From IMG/VR virus record IMGVR_UViG_3300043772_003377, positions 40,514 to 104,513 of that record: a stretch of DNA of 64,000 bases. One strand, 5' to 3'. The position numbers and the translations under genes were made by a program. This document shows positions 57,292 to 64,000 of the stretch, piece after piece. Numbering within the stretch: position 1 is the stretch's first letter; each line of letters opens with the position of its first letter. Under the pieces are notes generated by a model that searched no databases, had not been told where the DNA came from, and saw nothing but the letters and a program-made list of their open reading frames with translations. Origin of the DNA: a virus.

Positions 57292-58935
57292 ATGCCAGTA
57301 CAAGTAATAAATGGGGTTGGGATAGCGGGAATAAGAGGCTCAGGCTCAACTCAATCTCAATCAACATCATTTGATTCCGATGCTCAAGCTTTTATAACAT
57401 CAGCGTCCTTAACTGAGACAACACAACAAAACGCAGTTAATGACCTTGTTCTTGATTTAAAAGCGGCAGGAATTTGGACAAAAATGAGAACTCTCTATCC
57501 AATGGTAGGAGGAACGGCAGCAAGCCATAAATGGAACTTAAAGGACCCAAGAGATGTTGACGCCGCTTATCGTTTGCAATTTAATGGGGGATGGACTCAT
57601 AGTGTTAGTGGGGCAACTCCAAATGGGACTGATGGTTATGCCAATACTTTTTTAACACCATCAGTTTCTTTAACATTAAATAGCCAACATCTTAGCTATT
57701 ATTCAAGAACAAATTCCGCAGCTTTGCAAATTGAAATAGGATGTACGAATTTCACAACTACTCCTTATACGTGGTTAAGATTACAATCAGGGGCCGCAAA
57801 TACAACTATAGCATCGAGTAACGTTACAAATTTTACAAATGCGAATTCATTAGGATTTTATACTTCTTTAAGAACAGCGTCTAATGTTGTGAAAGTATTT
57901 AAAAATGGGGCCTCTGTAGTAACAAGTTCAGTCACCTCAACTTCTAACCCTACTTATCCTATTTATTTAGGCGCCATAAATAATAGTACTCCATACTACT
58001 CAACTAAACAATGTGCATTCGCGACCATAGGTGATGGTCTAACAGACATAGAATCAACCGTATTCTACCAAATTGTTGAGAAGTTCCAATATGCTTTAGG
58101 AAGAAACGTTAACACAAGTAAGTCTTTCTATTACAATAGAAATTATACCAACGAGACAAACGCCTTTATCTTTAATGGTGGAATAACTGATACTACCCAA
58201 ATAAATGCGGTTGATTCCCTAGTGACTTCATTAAAAACAAATAATCTTTGGTCAAAAATGATTGCTATTTATCCTTTTGTGGGGGGGACTCAAACATCTA
58301 ACACATATAATTTAGCAAATACAACTAGATTTAATTTGACTTTTGTTGGGGGTTGGACATTTAATTCTTTGGGTGCAAAACCTAACGGTACAAACGGATT
58401 TGCCAGAACAAATATAGTTACTCCAGCAGCTTACTTAACCGCTAATAATGTTCATATGAGTTTCTATAACGTAACAAATAATACTGGTGTTGGGGGCACT
58501 CATCCCTATGGTAAATGGGAAATGGCTGCGGGTAGTACAAACAATTGGATGAATTTATATGTTGGTACTGGTGCAAATAACGTATTGGGTGCTGGTTTAG
58601 GTGGTACGGTTGGAACATCATATACTTTAGGTAGTGGTGCAGATATTAGAGGTTTTGTTACCGGTTCAAAAACAGCTTACAATTCATTAAAATTATATAA
58701 GAATAATTTGTTGTTAACCGCAAATACAACCAATGTAACTACGGTAACTCAAGGTCAAGGAGGTATTGTAATCGGTGCCAATTATTTTGTGGATAATAGT
58801 GGTGAACAAGCTAATAATTATTCAGATAGACAATCAGCTTTTGTTTCAATAGGATATGGATTAACAGATTCAGAGGTTTCGACATTATATACTATCGTCC
58901 AATCGTATCAAACATCATTAGGTAGACAAGTGTAA
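57292..58935 (+). CDS. Double LamG-like surface protein, paralog
   Basis: 547 residues. It starts MPVQVINGVGIAGIRGSGST. Two copies of the IWTKMRTLYPMVGGTAASHK / LWSKMIAIYPFVGGTQTSNT segment precede LamG-like parts, as in the preceding gene. The ends match (LTDSEVSTLYTIVQSYQTSL, GRQV). The start is fixed by the alignment to its paralog. Duplicated receptor-binding-type protein; the two may bind different ligands. Confidence 0.7.
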   Translation: MPVQVINGVGIAGIRGSGSTQSQSTSFDSDAQAFITSASLTETTQQNAVNDLVLDLKAAGIWTKMRTLYPMVGGTAASHKWNLKDPRDVDAAYRLQFNGGWTHSVSGATPNGTDGYANTFLTPSVSLTLNSQHLSYYSRTNSAALQIEIGCTNFTTTPYTWLRLQSGAANTTIASSNVTNFTNANSLGFYTSLRTASNVVKVFKNGASVVTSSVTSTSNPTYPIYLGAINNSTPYYSTKQCAFATIGDGLTDIESTVFYQIVEKFQYALGRNVNTSKSFYYNRNYTNETNAFIFNGGITDTTQINAVDSLVTSLKTNNLWSKMIAIYPFVGGTQTSNTYNLANTTRFNLTFVGGWTFNSLGAKPNGTNGFARTNIVTPAAYLTANNVHMSFYNVTNNTGVGGTHPYGKWEMAAGSTNNWMNLYVGTGANNVLGAGLGGTVGTSYTLGSGADIRGFVTGSKTAYNSLKLYKNNLLLTANTTNVTTVTQGQGGIVIGANYFVDNSGEQANNYSDRQSAFVSIGYGLTDSEVSTLYTIVQSYQTSLGRQV

Positions 58936-58956
58936 AATAAAAAACAACTCAAAATT

Positions 58957-58987
58957 AAAAAGACCTCCAAATCGGAGGTCTTTTTTT
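58957..58987 (+). terminator. Rho-independent terminator
   Basis: Stem GACCTCC/GGAGGTC with A/T flanks and loop AAATC, followed by seven T. It ends the lectin-like transcript before the DUF2827-like genes. Confidence 0.9.
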
Positions 58988-58998
58988 ATATATAAAAC

Positions 58999-59006
58999 TA
59001 TTTATA
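58999..59006 (+). promoter_or_regulatory. TATTTATA element upstream of 59021-60232
   Basis: ACTATTTATAATTAG, with the octamer starting 22 bases before the ATG and right after the terminator. Confidence 0.45.
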
Positions 59007-59020
59007 ATTAGTTATAAAAT

Positions 59021-60232
59021 ATGAAAGAAACAACAAAATTAAAAATCGGAATCACATTAAGTTTAAAAACCACCAATGAATCTATATGGACAAATGGTAT
59101 TAAATTAAATGTACTTAATTTAGTCAGATTATTAAAACGTTCAAAAAAAGAATACGAAGTCTGTATTCTAAACACCGTAAAGTTAGATTGGTCGACAAAG
59201 GCTGATTATTTAAAAGGAATCGACATTTATTTTTTTGATGAAAAATTTAAAGAAATGGATTTAATCATTTCTATGGGTGCTCAAGTTGATGAAACTCATT
59301 TGAAAAAATTTAAGGAAAAACAAGATAAAAAAGTTATTGGGTATAAATGTGGAAACAACTATGTTGTTACAATGGAAAACATTTTATTTAAAGAACCCGA
59401 AAAAAACACGATATACCAATATGAAAAAGAATTTGATGAAATTTGGTATATTCCACAACAACACGAAACCAATTATGGTTTTTATAGGACACTTTATAGA
59501 ACAAACGCGATAATGGTTCCTTTTGTATGGGATAATAAATTTATTGTTGACGGTTTGTTCGACATAGAAATGGGTTATAAAAAAGGTGAATACAAAAAAG
59601 GTTATAAATACAATTCGGAAAAGAAAGAAAAGGTTATTGGGATTATGGAACCTAACATTAATATTGTTAAGTTCGCTTTGATTCCAACGTTAATTGCGGA
59701 ACAAAGTTATAGAACAAGAATAGGTAAAGAAAGAATACAAGAACTATTAATAACTAATTCGGAAAATATTTCAACAAACAAAGAATTTTTATCCATAATC
59801 GAAACTTTGGATTTATATAAGGAAAAGAAAATTTTTTCAGAAAAAAGGTATCAAACAAGTTTTATTTTAACCCAATATATCGATGTGGTTATTTCGCATC
59901 AACTATTAAATCCTTTAAATTATCTTTATTTGGATATTGCTTATATGGGTTACCCTATTTTACATAATGCACCTCTTTGTAAAGACTTGGGTTATTATTA
60001 TGAGGGTTCAAATACGATTGAAGCATCAAAAAAATTAAATTGGATTTTAACTGAACACGATAAAAATTTGGAGGAATACACATACAGAAATAGACAGGTA
60101 TTAAAAAAATATTCTAACACAAACGAAGATTTAATTGATAATTACGATAAACTAATTCATAATTTATTTAACGGTGGAAATACTGAGATGTATTATGATT
60201 CAGAAAAAAACTTATGTTTTAAAAAAAATTAA
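59021..60232 (+). CDS. DUF2827-like glycosyltransferase-fold protein
   Basis: 403 residues. LKIGITLSLKTTNESIWTNG followed by IKLNVLNLVRLLKRSKKEYE is the signature start of DUF2827-type proteins, thought to be GT-B-related. VIGIMEPNINIVKFALIPTL, VVISHQLLNPLNYLYLDIAY and YPILHNAPLCKDLGYYYEGS follow in the second half. It is paralogous to the next gene (three-base gap), with many identical blocks. Sugar transfer is inferred from fold family only. Confidence 0.75.
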   Translation: MKETTKLKIGITLSLKTTNESIWTNGIKLNVLNLVRLLKRSKKEYEVCILNTVKLDWSTKADYLKGIDIYFFDEKFKEMDLIISMGAQVDETHLKKFKEKQDKKVIGYKCGNNYVVTMENILFKEPEKNTIYQYEKEFDEIWYIPQQHETNYGFYRTLYRTNAIMVPFVWDNKFIVDGLFDIEMGYKKGEYKKGYKYNSEKKEKVIGIMEPNINIVKFALIPTLIAEQSYRTRIGKERIQELLITNSENISTNKEFLSIIETLDLYKEKKIFSEKRYQTSFILTQYIDVVISHQLLNPLNYLYLDIAYMGYPILHNAPLCKDLGYYYEGSNTIEASKKLNWILTEHDKNLEEYTYRNRQVLKKYSNTNEDLIDNYDKLIHNLFNGGNTEMYYDSEKNLCFKKN

Positions 60233-60235
60233 GAT

Positions 60236-62284
60236 ATGAAGATTGGAATCACAATTGGTTTGAAAGATAATAAAGAATCTATTTGGACAAATGGTATAAA
60301 ATTAAACGTCCTTAATTTAGTTAGATTACTTAAAAAGTCCGACAAAAAATACGATGTTTGTATTTTAAATACCGTTAACGTTAACTGGGACACAAAACCA
60401 AATTATTTAAATAATATCGACATTTATAATTTTGATGAAAAATTTATGGAAATGGATTTAATCTTTGTTATGGGTGCTCAAGTAAGTGACGATGATTTAA
60501 AAAAGTTTAAAAGTCAGGGTAACAAAAAAGTGGTGTCTTATAAATGTGGTAATAATTATGTTCTTCATATGGAAGAAACTTTATTTAAAGAAGGCGTTAA
60601 TTCACAATACGAAACATCTTTTGATGAGGTTTGGTATATTCCACAACAACACGAAAATAATAATGGTTATTATCATACATTATATAGAACAAACTCGATT
60701 ATAGTTCCTTTTTTATGGGATAGTAAGGATTTAGATGAGTCTTTGGAATCTGTGGATTTGTCATTTAAAAGTGGTAAATTTAAAAAAAGTTCAAAATACG
60801 AACCAAAAGAAAAAAAAACACTTGGTATTATGGAACCAAATTTGAATATTGTTAAATATTCATTAATACCAACAATGATTGCGGAAGAATCTTATAGAAC
60901 TGAAATTGGTAAATCTAAGATAGAAAAATTAATGTTAACAAACTCTTCTGAGTTAGGTAAACATAAAAGTTTTTTATCAATAATTAAAACCTTTGATTTA
61001 TTCAAAGATAAGAAGATAAGTGCTGAAAGCAGATATCAGACAGCGTTCATAGTATCCCAACATTTGGATGTTCTTATTTCACATCAATTAATGAATCCTT
61101 TAAATTATCTTTATTTGGATGTTGCTTATATGGGATATCCCGTTTTACATAACGCGTATATGTGTAAAGATTTGGGTTATTATTATGAGGGTTCATCCAC
61201 GGTTGAAGGTTCAAAAATGTTAAACTGGATACTCGAGAACCACGATAACAATTTAGAAAAATATAGGGAAAAAAATAAAAAGGTTTTTGATAGGTATTCA
61301 ATTAACAATCCCGACTTGGTTAGAACTTACGATAAATTAATCGAAAACTTATTTAGGGGTGAAGGTAATGAAGGATTATCTTACGATGTTATGAAAAACC
61401 TTTACACAAATTTAGATTTAACAGAGACCAAACCGATTAAAAAAAATGTTGATAAAGTTAATATAGATGATATTATTTTTTATGTTATATCTTCAAATCA
61501 AGATAGATTAGATTTTATGAAAAGACAATTTATTGAACTTGATTTACATAGTAATGTTGTATTTTTCAACGCTTACACACCAAAAGACTCTTCGGATTGG
61601 ATGGTTAAAAATGATAAATATTCACCTGACAAATTACAATCTTGTCTTAGAAGTCATATTTCAGCCATTAAAGAATTTACAGAAAATTACCCTAATAAAC
61701 GTTATATCTGTGTTCTTGAGGATGACGTTTCTTTATTAAAAGAAAATTTTAATAAAAAACTATTAGTACATTTGGATAATTTTAATAAAAACAACGATGT
61801 AGAGTATTTGACAATCGGTTATTTGCCGACAACAACGAGTAATGCGGAGTATCAAAAAAAATACAACTTTAAAAGTTCTTTTTTGGATAATGAAAAATTA
61901 TCTTTAGTTACAAACCGAGATGGAATTTACTACGGTTTTTATAACAAAGGGTTTGCAATATGGGGAGCTCAAGCGCAAATATTTCCAATGGATACTGCGA
62001 AAAAAATTGTACACCATTTACATAAAGAATCTGCACAAGAAATTTACGATTCAATAAATCAATTTTCCGAAAAAAACCAATTAAAACAAAATAAATTGGT
62101 TTACCTAACCCCAGATTCAATATTCCCGGTAATGTTCGAACAGGGTATTGTTAACCCTCCTTTAGCGATTGAAAATGATTTTGGTAGTTTAATTCACATT
62201 AGTAACGTTTCTGTCCATAGATTGAATTATAGAAAACAATATGAAGAGATGGGATACATTAAATTAAGTAATTATTATAGTTAA
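60236..62284 (+). CDS. DUF2827-like + GT25-like fusion protein
   Basis: 682 residues. The first ~400 residues match the preceding gene (MKIGITIGLKDNKESIWTNG, GIMEPNLNIVKYSLIPTMIA). The C-terminal ~280 residues are a GT25-like domain (LPS/collagen glycosyltransferase group): IIFYVISSNQDRLDFMKRQF, LQSCLRSHISAIKEFTENYP, then YICVLEDDVSLLKENFNKKL with the E-D-D motif. The fusion gives two sugar-transfer modules in one protein. It is the last gene of the plus-strand run and converges with the J-domain gene. Confidence 0.8.
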   Translation: MKIGITIGLKDNKESIWTNGIKLNVLNLVRLLKKSDKKYDVCILNTVNVNWDTKPNYLNNIDIYNFDEKFMEMDLIFVMGAQVSDDDLKKFKSQGNKKVVSYKCGNNYVLHMEETLFKEGVNSQYETSFDEVWYIPQQHENNNGYYHTLYRTNSIIVPFLWDSKDLDESLESVDLSFKSGKFKKSSKYEPKEKKTLGIMEPNLNIVKYSLIPTMIAEESYRTEIGKSKIEKLMLTNSSELGKHKSFLSIIKTFDLFKDKKISAESRYQTAFIVSQHLDVLISHQLMNPLNYLYLDVAYMGYPVLHNAYMCKDLGYYYEGSSTVEGSKMLNWILENHDNNLEKYREKNKKVFDRYSINNPDLVRTYDKLIENLFRGEGNEGLSYDVMKNLYTNLDLTETKPIKKNVDKVNIDDIIFYVISSNQDRLDFMKRQFIELDLHSNVVFFNAYTPKDSSDWMVKNDKYSPDKLQSCLRSHISAIKEFTENYPNKRYICVLEDDVSLLKENFNKKLLVHLDNFNKNNDVEYLTIGYLPTTTSNAEYQKKYNFKSSFLDNEKLSLVTNRDGIYYGFYNKGFAIWGAQAQIFPMDTAKKIVHHLHKESAQEIYDSINQFSEKNQLKQNKLVYLTPDSIFPVMFEQGIVNPPLAIENDFGSLIHISNVSVHRLNYRKQYEEMGYIKLSNYYS

Positions 62285-62334
62285 TTTTAACTATCCTATT
62301 CTATTTCAAACCGAGGAAAAATATTTGACACAGA

Positions 62335-62892
62335 TTATGTCTGTTCAACAAACATTGTTATTATTTTATTTTTTTCATCATCATCCTTAGCGTTAACCCA
62401 CAACCAAATAAATGAACATTCAATTTTTTTTATTTCATCTTTTTTGGTTTTAATTAAAAAATTTAAAGTGTCAACATCCTCCATATCCAATTCAATTGGT
62501 ATTTTAAGTTCCACACAAATTTGGAATAATTCTAAAATGTTGTAGTTATCAGCGGCAATTGTTGCGTTTCGGTATACTTCCACCAATTCTTCAGAGTTTG
62601 TTCTATCGGGGTGTGTTAATTTAACAATTTCTCGATATATTTTTTTTATTTTACTTTTTGTGGATTCTGAAACATTTTCTGGTTTATTTTCTTTAGATTT
62701 TTTTTCGATTTCTTCTTGTATCTTAGCTTCTGATATTGGTTTGTTTAATTTTTTCCTAGCTTCTTGAGTTAACTCTAAAAAAAAATTTTTATTATCATTA
62801 ACAATTTGGTTTAAATATTCATTTTCCGTAGTTAAAAAATCGTATTCTTGTATTAATTTTTTAATTTGGAGTTTTTTAAGTTTGTCAGACAT
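62335..62892 (-). CDS. J-domain protein
   Basis: 185 residues. The N-terminal 60 residues are charged coiled coil. Residues about 80-135 hold a J-domain-like segment: SKIKKIYREIVKLTHPDRTN with the invariant His94-Pro95-Asp96, then EVYRNATIAADNYNILELFQ. J-domains recruit Hsp70 (DnaK). Phage J-proteins may redirect the host chaperone for assembly or replication. A TATTTATA element is just upstream, and the gene diverges from the DNA polymerase. The C-terminal 50 residues are specific to this protein. Confidence 0.75.
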   Translation of the reverse strand: MSDKLKKLQIKKLIQEYDFLTTENEYLNQIVNDNKNFFLELTQEARKKLNKPISEAKIQEEIEKKSKENKPENVSESTKSKIKKIYREIVKLTHPDRTNSEELVEVYRNATIAADNYNILELFQICVELKIPIELDMEDVDTLNFLIKTKKDEIKKIECSFIWLWVNAKDDDEKNKIITMFVEQT

Positions 62893-62896
62893 AATA

Positions 62897-62904
62897 TATA
62901 AATA
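62897..62904 (-). promoter_or_regulatory. TATTTATA element upstream of J-domain gene
   Basis: Coding-strand TATTTATATATT with its 5' end 12 bases before the ATG at 62892. It lies in the 117-base divergent gap with the polymerase gene. Confidence 0.4.
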
Positions 62905-62965
62905 TTTAACTTCTCGATTTGACGTTTTGATATTATATCATTATACTTATGATTATTAAGGTAAA

Positions 62966-62983
62966 TCTCAAAATAATTTGAGA
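62966..62983 (+). promoter_or_regulatory. Hairpin in DNA polymerase leader
   Basis: Seven-base stem TCTCAAA/TTTGAGA with loop ATAA, ending 26 bases before the polymerase ATG. T4 DNA polymerase represses its own translation by binding a leader hairpin; whether this one does so is unknown. Confidence 0.35.
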
Positions 62984-63009
62984 GCTAATAAACCACTCAA
63001 AAATATAGT

Positions 63010-64000
63010 ATGATAAGTCAAGAAGAAATCAAATCTTTCTTAGAGGGTAATGACCCCGAAGAACACATAGTTGCGGTAGAATTCGATTACGCAACAGAAT
63101 CAATTTACAAAATAAAAGAACCACCGGGTCAACCAAAGACAATTAAAAAAGATACTTTCACAGCATTTGCTTGGGTTGGCGATTTAAAAGGTCTTAATTT
63201 TTATCAATCATCAAAGGCTTTACAGAAGGAATCTATGTCCAAGTATGGTATTATGATTGAGAAATTAGAAACCAAAGGGAATCAAAGACTTGAGAATGGT
63301 CTTAAATTTATGGTTAAATCTTTAAAAGGTTATAGGTCACTTATTCAGTTTTTTAGAGATGGTGGAGTTGACCCTTGGGGTGAAAGAACGAAAGATAAAG
63401 TATTAATATTACCTCCAGTAGAACAATACTTAGTTCAAAAAGAAAAACGTTTATTTAAAGGTTATGAAGAATACAATGATGTTACGAGATTTGTATTTGA
63501 CTTGGAGACGACCGCTTTGGAACCAAAGGATGGTCGTATATTTATGATTGGATTAAAAACGAATAAAGGTTTTAAGAAAGTTATTGAGTGTTCTAATGAG
63601 GAGGAAGAAAGAAGGGGTTTAATAGAGTTTTTTAGAATTATTGACGAATTAAGACCAAGCATTATTGGTGGTTACAATTCGGCGAACTTTGACTGGTATT
63701 GGATTTTTGAAAGATGTAAAGCTCTTACGTTAGATATTAAAAAGATATGTAGAACATTAAATCCTGTTTATAACATAAAACAAAGTGAGAATATGTTAAA
63801 ACTTGCAAATGAAGTTGAAAAATATAATCAGGTTGGAATGTGGGGTTATAATGTTATTGATATTTTACATTCGGTTAGAAGAGCTCAAGCAATTAATTCA
63901 AGTATTAAATCTGCGGGATTAAAATATATTACACAATATATTAATGCCGAGGCCAAAGATCGTGTTTATATTTCACACGAAAACATAGGTTCAATGTATT
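63010..64000 (+). CDS. Family B DNA polymerase, 5' part only
   Basis: 330 codons are present from the ATG at 63010, and the frame stays open to the window edge. The N-terminal domain (EEHIVAVEFDYATESIYKIK, TAFAWVGDLKGLNFYQSS) is followed by the exonuclease domain: ExoI FVFDLETTALE with Asp164 and Glu166, and ExoII IIGGYNSANFDWYWIFERCK with Asp228. The order and spacing match T4 gp43-type replicative polymerases. The polymerase domain lies outside the window. The leader has a small hairpin. Divergent from the J-domain gene. Confidence 0.9.
   Translation, partial: MISQEEIKSFLEGNDPEEHIVAVEFDYATESIYKIKEPPGQPKTIKKDTFTAFAWVGDLKGLNFYQSSKALQKESMSKYGIMIEKLETKGNQRLENGLKFMVKSLKGYRSLIQFFRDGGVDPWGERTKDKVLILPPVEQYLVQKEKRLFKGYEEYNDVTRFVFDLETTALEPKDGRIFMIGLKTNKGFKKVIECSNEEEERRGLIEFFRIIDELRPSIIGGYNSANFDWYWIFERCKALTLDIKKICRTLNPVYNIKQSENMLKLANEVEKYNQVGMWGYNVIDILHSVRRAQAINSSIKSAGLKYITQYINAEAKDRVYISHENIGSMY

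Noticed and set aside
31538-59000. Diversity-generating retroelement in the fibre region
   Set aside because: No reverse transcriptase gene or template/variable repeat pair with adenine-specific differences was found in the window.
1-64000. tRNA or rRNA genes
   Set aside because: No convincing cloverleaf or conserved rRNA sequence was noticed by eye; a tRNAscan search would settle it.

Overview
This 64 kb window is AT-rich, almost fully coding, and comes from a large tailed bacteriophage of T4-like (contractile-tail, myovirus) affinity. The signs are a gp5-like baseplate hub protein, a gp55-like late sigma factor, PhoH, dUTPase, a family B DNA polymerase, and short virion-type proteins whose N-terminal tags look like T4 capsid-targeting sequences. 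No ribosomal, tRNA or clearly cellular genes were seen. Start codons usually follow A-rich leaders rather than strong Shine-Dalgarno sequences. With the low G+C this would fit a Bacteroidota host, but that is inference. Both ends of the window cut through genes, so it is part of a larger genome.

Layout. (1) 1-5.5 kb: small, mostly unrecognised proteins. Two have peptidoglycan-binding-like domains, and several carry an N-terminal amphipathic tag ending in an (I/L)-x-E motif. (2) 5.5-15.8 kb, minus strand: tail and baseplate genes. These include a C1q-like-tipped appendage, a 980-residue Asn-rich repeat protein with a PA14-like domain, a structural protein, the gp5-like hub and a 638-residue structural protein. 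(3) 15.8-28.9 kb, minus strand: a gp55-like sigma factor, then a long island of glycosyltransferases and SAM-dependent methyltransferases. Interspersed are PhoH, a degenerate HAD protein, dUTPase and a PolB-type 3'-5' exonuclease; a free-standing homing endonuclease sits on the opposite strand. (4) 29.0-31.5 kb, minus strand: five small proteins including a WYL-like protein with a capsid-targeting-like tag, closed by a good terminator. (5) 31.5-59 kb, plus strand: an unusually long run of receptor-binding, fibre and lectin-like proteins. It holds a 943-residue virion protein ending in a complete papain-like peptidase domain, two beta-helical fibres sharing an N-terminus, three LamG-like paralogs, two Gly-rich adhesins, a 1438-residue coiled-coil fibre built from 29-residue repeats, and two double-LamG-like paralogs. 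A GlcNAc-family glycosyltransferase and a minimal nucleotidyltransferase are embedded in it. (6) 59-62.3 kb: two tandem DUF2827-like glycosyltransferase-fold paralogs, the second fused to a GT25-like domain. (7) 62.3-64 kb: a J-domain protein divergent from the start of a family B DNA polymerase that runs off the window.

Together the genes describe virion assembly (baseplate, fibres, probable capsid-internal cargo), late transcription, a little DNA metabolism, and a large capacity for glycan transfer. The glycan genes may decorate the virion, the phage DNA or the host surface; the sequence alone does not decide. A recurrent TATTTATA element lies upstream of about fifteen genes or operons on the coding strand and is the best candidate for a phage-specific promoter.
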